A stretch of DNA of 55,344 nucleotides from the NCBI RefSeq assembly GCF_009910675.1, contig NZ_RSEJ01000035.1:1-55344 (forward strand), in the 5' to 3' direction. The position numbers were made by a program, and so were the translations under genes. Below are positions 42,130 to 50,356 of the stretch, piece by piece. The notes below the pieces were generated by a model. The model saw nothing but the letters and a program-made list of their open reading frames with translations, was not told the DNA's origin and ran no database searches. The first letter of the stretch is position 1. Each line of letters opens with the position of its first letter. Source of the stretch: Photobacterium alginatilyticum. Its GTDB lineage: Bacteria > Pseudomonadota > Gammaproteobacteria > Enterobacterales > Vibrionaceae.

Positions 42130-43050
42130 CTAAATCTTTTCCTTGTTTAGCACATTCTCCAGATCACGCTCAAAACGCTCTATCAGGTAGTCGATGAAGA
42201 TCCGTAGCCGTTTAGGGAGCAGCTTACGCTGCGGATAGACAAAGCTAATGGGGGCATGAGGCATTTCCCAGTCAGGCAGCAATTGCACTAGCCTGCCAGC
42301 AGCAAAATGTTCGCGACAGAGAAACTCGGGCAACATGGCAACGCCCAAACCATCCAGACAAGCCATTAGCGAAGCCGTGATGGTATTGACTCTCAAGCGG
42401 TAAGGTAAATCAATAAAGATTTCATTGTCGGCTTGCATCAAATGCCAGTTGGGCATCTTTACAGCCTTATTGTAAATTTTCACCTGCTGATGGGGGGCTT
42501 TAAGATCTCCGGGAGTCGTAATCGGTCCATACTGCGCGAGATAGTCCGGGCTGGCAGCCATCACTCGCTTTGTCGTATAAAATGGCCGGGCAATCATACT
42601 GGAGTCTGAGACCTCACCTACCTGGGCATACAAGTCAATCCCTTCCCCGATGATATCAACTTCACGGTTGGTCAGTTCAAAGTGTACGGTGACATTGGGG
42701 TATAGTTTCAAAAAGTCGTTGATGTAAGGGCCAAATACCTTCTGTCCTAGCTCAACGGGCATCACCACGTTCAGCCGTCCTCTAATCAAATCCTGATTAG
42801 CCGTGACCTCCAGCTCGGCCTGCCCCAAAATTTCAAGCATCTGCAAGCATGACTGATAGAAAGCTTCCCCTTCTGGCGTCAGAGTCAAACTTCGGGTCGA
42901 ACGCGTGATCAAGCGCACACCCAAATGTTGTTCAAGCTCGGCCACTTTACGGCTTACTGTCGACTTTGTTAAATCCAACATTTCTGCTGCTTGGGTAAAG
43001 CTTCCACATTCAACAACTTGAGAGAAAATAGCAACGGTATTGAGGTCCAT
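42130..43050 (-). CDS. LysR-family regulator of the EmrAB-type pump
   Basis: A 306-residue LysR protein: helix-turn-helix MDLNTVAIFSQVVECGSFTQ with LDLTKSTVSRKVAELEQHLG, and an effector domain with YAQVGEVSDSSMIARPF. Divergent from the pump operon by 128 bp, so very likely its regulator. AGGTGG lies before the ATG. Confidence 0.92.
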   Translation of the reverse strand: MDLNTVAIFSQVVECGSFTQAAEMLDLTKSTVSRKVAELEQHLGVRLITRSTRSLTLTPEGEAFYQSCLQMLEILGQAELEVTANQDLIRGRLNVVMPVELGQKVFGPYINDFLKLYPNVTVHFELTNREVDIIGEGIDLYAQVGEVSDSSMIARPFYTTKRVMAASPDYLAQYGPITTPGDLKAPHQQVKIYNKAVKMPNWHLMQADNEIFIDLPYRLRVNTITASLMACLDGLGVAMLPEFLCREHFAAGRLVQLLPDWEMPHAPISFVYPQRKLLPKRLRIFIDYLIERFERDLENVLNKEKI

Positions 43051-43060
43051 TCTGCCACCT

Positions 43061-43157
43061 ATTAATTAGATTTCTGCAACAGTGTTTCCTTTTTTTCCTA
43101 TCCAATCAACCAATCATTCTCGCTTACACTTTGTAACACAAAAAAATCTCAATTAAT
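43061..43157. promoter_or_regulatory. Inverted repeat flanking the LysR/pump divergent promoter
   Basis: ATTAATTAGATTT (43061-43073) and AAATCTCAATTAAT (43144-43157) are inverted copies differing by one inserted base, 70 bp apart, one beside each divergent gene. Could be two regulator sites joined by looping. By-eye match. Confidence 0.4.
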
Positions 43158-43178
43158 CACATCATCAATGAGGACTCC

Positions 43179-44222
43179 ATGACTGATACCCCACAATACA
43201 AGAAGAGCAAAGCGCCGCTGATCGCAACCTTCATCATGCTGGCCCTGGGTCTTGGTGCCGGGGGGTATTGGTTTAGCTACGGACAGTACTTCGAATCGAC
43301 GGACAATGCCTATCTTCAAGGTGATATCACCAACATCAGCCCAAAAATCTCCGGCTATATCACCGATTCTTTTGTTATCGATAATCAAACAGTCAAAACC
43401 GGTCAGCTACTGGCTAAAATTGATGACAGGGATTTCATTGCAGCCCGAGACAAAGCCGAGGCAAACCTTGCTGTCAGCCAGGCAGCTATCAATAACCTGA
43501 CTGCTGAGCAGCAATTACAGAAAACCAAAATCCGCCAATCAGAAAGCCAGATAGCTTCCGCCAAGGCCGAGCATGAGCGGGCACAGCAGCAGGTAAACCG
43601 TACCCGAAGCCTGCTTAAACGCAACTACTCCTCACAGGATGAACTCGACAGCGTTACTTCTCACCTGAAAGTGACCAAAGCCCAGCTTGACGAAGCAATA
43701 GCCAGCTATCAGGCCGCCCAAGATCAGCTGGCCGTCATAGCCAGCCAAATCGTCCAGGCCGAAGCCTCTGTCGACGAAGCCAATGTCCAGCTCGATCAGG
43801 CGCAACTCAACCTCAGCTACACCAATATTTATGCACCTGTTGACGGCATTGTCGGCAAGCGTAGCCTACGCGTTGGCTTATATGTCCAGCCAGGCATGCC
43901 GCTGATGAGCCTGGTTCCAACTTCAGATGTATGGATTGAGGCCAACTTCAAAGAAACCCAGCTGGCAGAGATCCATCGAGGGCAAAAAGTCGAAGTCGAG
44001 CTCGATGCATTTCCCGGCCAGCCGCTGGAAGGTATTGTCGACAGCTTTTCACCGGCAACTGGCGCTAAGTTCGCCTTGCTGCCTCCTGAAAACGCGACAG
44101 GCAACTTCACTAAGATTGTTCAACGAGTCCCTGTAAAAATAACCATCGCCGATCCAGCCCAGCTCCAGGGCCGATTAATCCCGGGGCTATCTGTTGTTGC
44201 CACTGTCGATACCCGAGGCTAA
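43179..44222 (+). CDS. emrA: HlyD/EmrA-family efflux adaptor
   Basis: A 347-residue membrane fusion protein: N-terminal TM (APLIATFIMLALGLGAGGYW), YFESTDNAYLQGDITNISPK (the EmrA-type signature), a long coiled-coil hairpin (residues about 85-195, Gln/Ala/Glu-rich) and a closing lipoyl/beta-barrel part (YAPVDGIVGKRSLRVGLYVQ). GAGG before the ATG. The next gene starts 3 nt after its stop and encodes the MFS partner. No outer-membrane factor gene present. Confidence 0.92.
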   Translation: MTDTPQYKKSKAPLIATFIMLALGLGAGGYWFSYGQYFESTDNAYLQGDITNISPKISGYITDSFVIDNQTVKTGQLLAKIDDRDFIAARDKAEANLAVSQAAINNLTAEQQLQKTKIRQSESQIASAKAEHERAQQQVNRTRSLLKRNYSSQDELDSVTSHLKVTKAQLDEAIASYQAAQDQLAVIASQIVQAEASVDEANVQLDQAQLNLSYTNIYAPVDGIVGKRSLRVGLYVQPGMPLMSLVPTSDVWIEANFKETQLAEIHRGQKVEVELDAFPGQPLEGIVDSFSPATGAKFALLPPENATGNFTKIVQRVPVKITIADPAQLQGRLIPGLSVVATVDTRG

Positions 44223-44225
44223 CGC

Positions 44226-45794
44226 ATGAGTACATCAGACACCCTCACTGAGCTGCCATCACAGGCCAAAGAGGCGGGTCAGGATCAGGTTCCGCGCCGC
44301 CACTGGATTGCCTTGATCGGCGGGCTGATTGGTGCCTTCATGGCTATTTTAGATATCCAGATCACCAACTCTTCGCTAAAAGATATTCAGGGCGCTCTGT
44401 CAGCTACTCTGGACGAAAGCTCATGGATCTCAACCTCTTATCTGGTCGCAGAAATGATTGCGATCCCATTGAGCGGCTGGCTATCCATGGCATTGGGAAA
44501 ACGTCGCTATCTTACGTGGACAACAGTGATCTTTACCCTGTCTTCACTACTGTGCTCCATATCGTGGAACATGACTTCCATGATCATGTTCAGAGCGCTG
44601 CAAGGCTTTAGTGGCGGGGCATTGATCCCGCTGGCATTTTCACTGGTCGTACAGTTGCTGCCAATCCATAAGCGGGCGATAGGTATGGCTATGTTCGGGG
44701 TTACTGCCACCTTTGCCCCGTCTATTGGTCCAACGCTCGGCGGCTGGCTAACAGAAAACTTATCCTGGCACTACATTTTCTACATCAATATCCCGCCGGC
44801 GATCTTGCTGATCACCATGGTGCGTTATGGACTGGACGATGAACCATTGAATATCCAAAGCCTGCTAAAAGCTGACTGGATAGGGATTGCCACCATGGCA
44901 CTGGGACTTGGCTGTCTGGAAGTCGTACTGGAAGACGGTAACCGCGAGGAATGGTTTAGCTCTGACTTTATCGTCACACTGTCAATCATTTCGGCCGTCA
45001 GCCTGGTGTATTTTGTGATCAATGAGCTGCAGCACAAAAAGCCGCTGGTCAATTTGCGTCTGCTTAAAAACGGACAGTTCGCCATGTCTTGCCTGGCCTA
45101 TCTGATCCTGGGCATGGCCCTGCTCGGCTCGATATATGTGCTGCCGCTCTACCTGACACAGATCCAACACTACAACGCACTGGAAATCGGCGAGGTCCTG
45201 ATGTGGATGGGCTTCCCACAGCTCTTGATTTTTCCGCTGGTACCGAAACTGACGAATATTATCAAGCCCAAATACCTGGTGACTTTTGGCTTCGTAATGT
45301 TCGGACTCAGCTGCTATGTCAACACCCACATGAGCGTTGATTATGGCGGGCAACAGCTGATTTTTTCGATGTTGCTTCGTGCTATCGGCAGCCCTTTTAT
45401 CATGGTGCCATTGTCACTGGTCGCCATGCAGGGGATCAGCAAGGCAGACACACCGGATGCCTCGACACTGACCAATGTGATGCGAAATCTCGGTGGTGCC
45501 TTCAGTATCGCAATCATCGCAACGATGCTCGACAACAAAACTCGCGAACATCTCGCACATATCAAAGAATCGATCCCAAGCGTCAGCTCCAATGCCTGGC
45601 AACAACTGTTGCAACAGAGTAGTTACTTTGTCCAGGCAGGTAGCGACTCTGGCACGGCCATGGTACAAGCCCAGGCATCCCTGGTGGCAACCATGCAGCG
45701 TGACGCCGCCATCATGGCCTATAACGACGCCTTTCTAATGATGAGTGCCTTTTTGGCATTAGCCGCCGTCCTTATGCTTGGCTCAAAGAGCTAA
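44226..45794 (+). CDS. emrB: DHA2-family MFS multidrug transporter (EmrB-like)
   Basis: A 522-residue 14-TM drug/proton antiporter of the EmrB/QacA type. Motifs: FMAILDIQITNSSLKDIQGA (motif D1), LVAEMIAIPLSGWLSMALGK (motif A region) and GVTATFAPSIGPTLGGWLTE (motif C). Operon partner of the adaptor upstream and controlled by the divergent LysR. Confers efflux of hydrophobic compounds in the family; substrate not determinable. Confidence 0.93.
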   Translation: MSTSDTLTELPSQAKEAGQDQVPRRHWIALIGGLIGAFMAILDIQITNSSLKDIQGALSATLDESSWISTSYLVAEMIAIPLSGWLSMALGKRRYLTWTTVIFTLSSLLCSISWNMTSMIMFRALQGFSGGALIPLAFSLVVQLLPIHKRAIGMAMFGVTATFAPSIGPTLGGWLTENLSWHYIFYINIPPAILLITMVRYGLDDEPLNIQSLLKADWIGIATMALGLGCLEVVLEDGNREEWFSSDFIVTLSIISAVSLVYFVINELQHKKPLVNLRLLKNGQFAMSCLAYLILGMALLGSIYVLPLYLTQIQHYNALEIGEVLMWMGFPQLLIFPLVPKLTNIIKPKYLVTFGFVMFGLSCYVNTHMSVDYGGQQLIFSMLLRAIGSPFIMVPLSLVAMQGISKADTPDASTLTNVMRNLGGAFSIAIIATMLDNKTREHLAHIKESIPSVSSNAWQQLLQQSSYFVQAGSDSGTAMVQAQASLVATMQRDAAIMAYNDAFLMMSAFLALAAVLMLGSKS

Positions 45795-45818
45795 GCATCA
45801 ACTCCTCCCAAATGTACA

Positions 45819-45871
45819 CCAGTGAAGCCTGTAGTCATATTGTCATGTCTTTTTCAAACAGGCCTCACTGG
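45819..45871 (+). terminator. Long hairpin after the pump operon
   Basis: CCAGTGAAGCCTGT (45819-45832) and ACAGGCCTCACTGG (45858-45871) match in 13 of 14 positions, with a 25-nt loop. No T-tract follows, so termination is uncertain. Confidence 0.45.
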
Positions 45872-45901
45872 CTGCCAGGCTGGCATCCCCTTATAGATAA
45901 A

Positions 45902-45930
45902 AGCGGCAACAACCAAAGGTCATTGCCGCT
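45902..45930 (-). terminator. Intrinsic terminator of the EamA gene
   Basis: AGCGGCAA (45902-45909) and TTGCCGCT (45923-45930), 13-nt loop; the minus strand continues TTTTATCTAT. 29 nt past the stop at 45960. Confidence 0.75.
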
Positions 45931-45959
45931 CAATTGCAACGTCACAGGTTGTCTATGTT

Positions 45960-46847
45960 TTACGCCGTTGCTAATTGCGGTGCCATCGCCTTAGGTTTCC
46001 GCTGTGCCAGTACTACACCAGCCAATACCATACCACCGCCGATGTAATGATAGGCGGCAAGATGTTCACTCAGTATCACACTCGCGATGCCGGCCGTAAA
46101 CACTGGCATCAAGTTCATAAACATCGCCGTACGGTCCGCCCCTAAACGCTGGATTCCTTGCATCCAGCACCAAGGCGCAATCACCGATGCCGGAATTGCC
46201 GCGTATATGATCAACGGCAGTGACTCGGCCGTGATTGCAACCCGCTCGCTGCCCATCAGCAAGGGAACAAGCATCAATACCGCCAATACACCTTGAACAT
46301 AAACAGACTGCCAGATACTCAGTGGCATCTGCCAGCGCTTTAACAGCACGCAATATAACGCGTAGACAAACGCCGCCAACAACAGCAGGGCATCACCAAT
46401 AGTGATCCCTTGCGCTGCCAGATTACTGATGTCGCCATGGCTCAGCATCAAAACCAACCCGGCCAAGGATAAAACGGCACCAACAATGGCCAGCGGCAAT
46501 AAGCGTTGTCCCAACAGTGGCACACTGAGAAACATGCTGATAAGCGGCACTAACGATATGATTAATGCCATATTGGTAGCCGTCGTCGTTTCTGCTGCAA
46601 AGTAGCCCAGTGACTGGTTCAACACCATGCCCAGTAGCGCCAGAAAAGCTAGCTTGGGAATATAAGGCCGTATAGTTGACCAATTGCGCCACACCGATCT
46701 CAGAACAAACGGGGTAAGAACCAACATAGCGACAAACCAGCGGTAAAAAGATATAGCACCCGGATCGATAACGCTAAACGAAAGCTTGTTAACAATGGCA
46801 TTCCCTGCCCAAATTGAAACGGTAAGTAAAGGAAATAAGTAGAACAT
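45960..46847 (-). CDS. EamA/DMT-family transporter
   Basis: A 295-residue ten-TM protein with two EamA repeats (FYLFPLLTVSIWAGNAIVNK at the start; QGITIGDALLLLAAFVYALY opening the second). AGAGG precedes the ATG. Monocistronic and unrelated in neighbourhood to the tandem DMT pair at 28-30 kb. Substrate unknown. Confidence 0.9.
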   Translation of the reverse strand: MFYLFPLLTVSIWAGNAIVNKLSFSVIDPGAISFYRWFVAMLVLTPFVLRSVWRNWSTIRPYIPKLAFLALLGMVLNQSLGYFAAETTTATNMALIISLVPLISMFLSVPLLGQRLLPLAIVGAVLSLAGLVLMLSHGDISNLAAQGITIGDALLLLAAFVYALYCVLLKRWQMPLSIWQSVYVQGVLAVLMLVPLLMGSERVAITAESLPLIIYAAIPASVIAPWCWMQGIQRLGADRTAMFMNLMPVFTAGIASVILSEHLAAYHYIGGGMVLAGVVLAQRKPKAMAPQLATA

Positions 46848-47157
46848 GGTCTGCCTCTAGATTTTTTTCTAGTTGTAATTGGATGAATCATTATTCATGT
46901 ACGTCATAGTGTGGCAGGTCATCTTTGATATAAATATCTCCAAAAAGACATCATAACTCTATTGTCAGACATTTAGGGGAATTCTCCGTACCACTAACTT
47001 AAACTCTTTCCTTCCTCAATCGTTAAACTTGTCACAAAACATTGAATTTAAACAATTATAAAGTTTTCAGGCTGTATATCTTGATAATCATTCCTAACGA
47101 GAAAGAGTGATCTGTCTACGAGGAAAAGAAAGTAAGCGGTTAACTAAACACCACAAA
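46848..47157. other. Intergenic region
   Basis: AT-rich, about 310 bp between two minus-strand genes. It holds the promoter of the EamA gene; no reading frame, repeat or structured element stands out. Confidence 0.5.
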
Positions 47158-47179
47158 AAAAGCCGCTTACGCGGCTTTT
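47158..47179. terminator. Bidirectional intrinsic terminator after the exonuclease gene
   Basis: AGCCGC (47161-47166), TTAC, GCGGCT (47171-47176), flanked by AAAAAAA on the left and TTTT on the right, so it can work on either strand. 54 nt past the exonuclease stop at 47231. Confidence 0.85.
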
Positions 47180-47230
47180 CTACTCTCTGACTACAATGAC
47201 TGACAAAAGTCAGGCAATTGGCAACAGAAT

Positions 47231-47776
47231 CTAGTCACTTGGTGAAATAAACAATGTCTTGGCTAGGCGAGCAAGATTATAGGCATCTACATAACCAGAG
47301 TGCTGGCGTCCTTCCCACTCAACACCCGCCATGTCCATCGCAGCACGCTGACCACAACGTTTATTGTTGACATGACGCTGCAAGCGAAACAAGGTGGCTA
47401 AGTTTAAGTACTCATTAAATGGAACCTTGAGCCCTTTCTCTTTGCACTCGGCGCGCAGGATCAGATCATCACGCCCCCAAGCGGCATAAATCTTATGACG
47501 GCCACCAAACTTCTGCTCGATAGACTTCAAAATCGTTGCCAATGGCTTACCGTTTTTGGCTATCACTTCGGGCTTAATACCTGTCAGTTCGGTACAAAAC
47601 GGAGAAATCTCATCATGCTCCGGCTTCACATAATGCTGTGCGCGACGAACAATCTCACCGGTTACCAGATCCAGCTCGGCAACACCGATCTCGATAATCT
47701 CTCCAGTTCTCGACTCCCGACCATCATTCCAACAACACATTTCGAGGTCAAAGCAGACAATACGATTAAAATTCAT
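47231..47776 (-). CDS. DEDDh 3'-5' exonuclease (ERI-1/KapD-like)
   Basis: A 181-residue single-domain exonuclease. Asp10 and Glu12 in CFDLEMC, an Asp in AAWGRDDLIL, and the final His and Asp in HSGYVDAYNLARL complete the DEDDh set, so it is probably active. It resembles the ERI-1/KapD branch that trims RNA or short DNA rather than polymerase proofreading subunits. Monocistronic. Confidence 0.9.
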   Translation of the reverse strand: MNFNRIVCFDLEMCCWNDGRESRTGEIIEIGVAELDLVTGEIVRRAQHYVKPEHDEISPFCTELTGIKPEVIAKNGKPLATILKSIEQKFGGRHKIYAAWGRDDLILRAECKEKGLKVPFNEYLNLATLFRLQRHVNNKRCGQRAAMDMAGVEWEGRQHSGYVDAYNLARLAKTLFISPSD

Positions 47777-48585
47777 TACTTTTCCGGCACAACGCTAAAA
47801 CTGGGCAGGAAGGATACCATCTGGGACCCAACAGCAACACCCTCACCTCATCAGCAATCCTGATCACACCCAAAAAGCAAAATAGTTCATCTCTACATTT
47901 CTAAGTGGGATAAATATCACACCAGTTCAATTAAACCTCAAAAGAAACATGTCAAATGTCATATTTGCACTAAAAGGCATACATCTTTGCACAGTAATTA
48001 TGAGAGCAATTACATGCAGCCAAATAGAAAACTGCTTCCAAGATTACATTTTTATGTCAGTTATATTAAAGCCATTTGTAACGACTTTAAAAAGCGAACA
48101 GTTAGCATTTTTTTAACACTGAGCAACTGATATCACTATCAGTAAAATCAAACCCGCGTCACAATTTTTCTTGATGCTTAATGGCAGTACAATCCGTTTT
48201 TGTGAGTCACTATGAATATATTTTATTCGCCCCACCATTTAGAGTATTGACTCTAAAAGAATTTAATTCTAAAAAACAAAAATATTAAGAATAAAATAAA
48301 ATCACCACACAACAAGAAAAATCATTCATCAGGCCTATAAGAAAACACCAAAGGCATAAGCTAAGTATTCATAAAAAATATAAATAATCACAAGTAAAAA
48401 TTACCTTTACAAACTCATGAAAAATGTTTTCACGATAAAAACAAAACCCACAAATAAAATATCACACTGAATAATTAAACTGGAAACGAGAAATAAAAAA
48501 CAACAAGTAAAAATAATTAAAAAATAAAACAATCAATTTTAAAAAGAAAGAATAGAACGTAAAAAGCAAACGTTATATTAAATTA

Positions 48586-48644
48586 ACCACTCAACAAAAC
48601 AAAAGGTGAAAGTTTTTATTTCATCAATAGTGGTATTTTGTTGA
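48586..48644 (+). other. Possible pseudoknot-forming element
   Basis: ACCACT (48586-48591) can pair with AGTGGT (48629-48634), and TCAACAAAA (48591-48599) with TTTTGTTGA (48636-48644). The pairs cross, so they form either a pseudoknot or alternative folds; TGAAA/TTTCA (48607-48623) makes a hairpin between. Chance is a real concern in such AT-rich DNA. Confidence 0.3.
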
Positions 48645-48881
48645 ATTATATTTAAAAATAATTTTATGTGATATGGTTATCAATATCAACAACAACTAGA
48701 ACGTGGCTTGGCAGGCTGCCTCCACACCAACAAGAGTTCATAATAAACACTTAAAAATCAACACTTTAGAAAGTTTGATATTATTAAAACAATAGAATAC
48801 CAGCCAACAAGGCTGACTTTTAACCAATATAAAACCCAATAATTTTTTAAATTATCAATTGCGTTATAGAAAAAAACATGT

Positions 48882-49020
48882 ACTTTAATAAGCCAATATC
48901 TTGAGCTAACAAGTTGTGCTTTTAGATATCACTGTAAAACTTGCTAATTGTTGAATCCCTGTTCCCTTTGAACAGTTATAAAAACAAATTTAACCCTGTC
49001 TTCATGACAGGGTTTTTTTT
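48882..49020 (+). ncRNA. Candidate small RNA with its own terminator
   Basis: A textbook Rho-independent terminator (48992-49020) has no protein gene upstream on the plus strand for over 1 kb. Just before it are hairpin CTGTTC/GAACAG (48959-48975) and an A/U-rich unpaired stretch, which is the layout of an Hfq-type sRNA 3' end. A possible promoter is TTGCGT (48859-48864) with TACTTT (48881-48886). The 5' end is a guess. It could instead be a porin-gene leader/attenuator. Confidence 0.4.
48992..49020 (+). terminator. Orphan intrinsic terminator
   Basis: AACCCTGTC (48992-49000), TTCAT loop, GACAGGGTT (49006-49014), then a run of T. Lies 222 nt before the porin start codon and has no upstream gene to terminate. 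Confidence 0.9.
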
Positions 49021-49101
49021 ACCCTCAGAAAAACTCACAACTTTAATAAAACACCTAATCATCACTTGAAAATAATATTCACAGCCTAAATTAATTATTT
49101 T

Positions 49102-49117
49102 TTGCAAACGTTTGCCT
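49102..49117. promoter_or_regulatory. PurR/LacI-family operator candidate
   Basis: The core GCAAACGTTTGC (49104-49115) is a perfect 12-bp dyad, and the 16-bp site matches the E. coli PurR consensus ANGCAANCGNTTNCNT at all fixed positions except the first. CytR sites have similar half-sites, so that regulator is an alternative. It lies about 125 bp upstream of the porin start. Confidence 0.6.
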
Positions 49118-49241
49118 GAGCCATACGTCACGATTTTTAAAAGCAAATATGCACTTTACACGAAATAACTTGTGCAAGATTTTCCAAATGATTAATGTTT
49201 GTCGCCGCGGAACATACACAATCTCTTACAAGGATTTTATA

Positions 49242-50261
49242 ATGAAAAAAACAATTATCGCAGTGGCATTAACTTCTCTAATCTCTGGCGCAGCACAGGC
49301 AGCAACAGTCTACAAAGCAGACAATGGCGACAACGTCAAAGTCTACGGTGGTGCAGAAGTTGGCGGTACATTCGTCTCTGATACTGACAAAACTCCTTTT
49401 GGTCCAGATACAACTTTTGTTGATGACTCTTTCGCTACTATCGGTCTTAAAGGTCAGACTGGCGACTTCTACGCGAAGTTTGAACTTGACGGCGAACGTC
49501 AGGACTGGACTAAAGATAACAACATGCGCATCATCATCGATAAAGCATATGTTGGTTACAACGTAACTAAAGGTCACTCCATTGAGTTCGGCCGTACTGA
49601 TACTGCATACGACCACGTTGACGCATTCGGTGACGTAACTAACGAACTAGGTCTTGGTATCTCTGAAGCTGGTGACCAGGACAGCACCTTCAAGTACCGC
49701 GGTAAGTTCGGTAACGTGAAAGTGGGAATCTCTCACTCTCTTGAAGGTTGGGATGGCAAGACTGATGACTTCGGTCACCCAGTGAAGTACAGCTACGAAA
49801 CAGATTCACTGTTCGGCCAAGTAACAAATGGTTACATCGGCTACTACGGCGATACTTTCACAGTAATTGCTGGTGCTGAAGAAGGTGACGAAACATCTAT
49901 CTACTCACTACACGGTGAGCTTGAACTAGGTAAATTCACTCTTGCCGGTCTGGTATTCGATGAAACCAAAAACTTCGATAAAGGCTCAGATACAAACGAA
50001 GTGGGTGTAAACCTGGGTGGTAAGTACGCAATGACAGAAAAACTAAACCTGCTTGCTAACGTTAACTACTCTGACTCTGACGCATTTGCAGAAGAAGCAT
50101 ACTTTGGTGTTGTTGGTGCTGAATACCGCTACGCATCAAACGTAAAACTGGCTGCTGAAGTTGCATTCGGTGACGTGCTTAAAGGTGCGAAAGATGCAAA
50201 CAAGAAGAAGACAACTGAATCAGGTGCTCTAGCCTACCTAATGGCTTACTACTGGTTCTAA
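49242..50261 (+). CDS. General porin (OmpC/OmpU-like trimeric porin family)
   Basis: A 339-residue outer-membrane porin: signal peptide MKKTIIAVALTSLISGAAQA, mature start ATVYKADNGDNVKVYGGAEV, alternating beta strands with acidic loops, and terminal YYWF with the C-terminal Phe required for barrel assembly. AAGGA seven nt before the ATG at 49242 fixes the start; an upstream in-frame start at 49149 is not used. Codon choice is that of a highly expressed gene. It heads a plus-strand series with a 5'-nucleotidase and a nuclease; the upstream PurR-like site suggests a role in nucleotide or nucleoside uptake. Confidence 0.91.
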   Translation: MKKTIIAVALTSLISGAAQAATVYKADNGDNVKVYGGAEVGGTFVSDTDKTPFGPDTTFVDDSFATIGLKGQTGDFYAKFELDGERQDWTKDNNMRIIIDKAYVGYNVTKGHSIEFGRTDTAYDHVDAFGDVTNELGLGISEAGDQDSTFKYRGKFGNVKVGISHSLEGWDGKTDDFGHPVKYSYETDSLFGQVTNGYIGYYGDTFTVIAGAEEGDETSIYSLHGELELGKFTLAGLVFDETKNFDKGSDTNEVGVNLGGKYAMTEKLNLLANVNYSDSDAFAEEAYFGVVGAEYRYASNVKLAAEVAFGDVLKGAKDANKKKTTESGALAYLMAYYWF

Positions 50262-50287
50262 TGTAACTCGATACATCTAGAACAACT

Positions 50288-50322
50288 AGAGAGCTGATCT
50301 TTCGTCCCTTGATTGGCTCTCT
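50288..50322 (+). terminator. Terminator after the porin gene
   Basis: AGAGAGC (50288-50294) and GCTCTCT (50316-50322), 21-nt loop, followed by CTTTTCTT. 26 nt past the porin stop. Confidence 0.6.
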
Positions 50323-50356
50323 CTTTTCTTCCCCCCCTCTTCAAATAAGGCGTCTC

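Larger units (their letters stand above)
47777..49241. other. 1.46-kb A-rich gene desert upstream of the porin
   Basis: No reading frame of useful length on either strand. The stretch about 48240-48640 is extremely A-rich on the plus strand. Features inside: dyad ACTGATA/TATCAGT (48126-48143); a possible pseudoknot (48586-48644); hairpins at 48703-48725 (GTGG..CCAC enclosing GGCAG/TGCC) and 48801-48815 (CAGCC/GGCTG); an orphan terminator at 48992; a PurR-like dyad at 49104. This is unusually long for a bacterial promoter and may hold small RNAs. Confidence 0.7.

Noticed and set aside
47949..47963. TGTCAAATGTCAT as a Pho box upstream of the nucleotide-scavenging genes
   Set aside because: The two TGTCA units are 7 bp apart, not the 11 bp of a Pho box, and the site is 1.3 kb from the porin gene.
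48660..48690. CRP site at TGTGATATGGTTATCA in the gene desert
   Set aside because: Only the left half-site matches the TGTGA-N6-TCACA pattern; the right half is too different.
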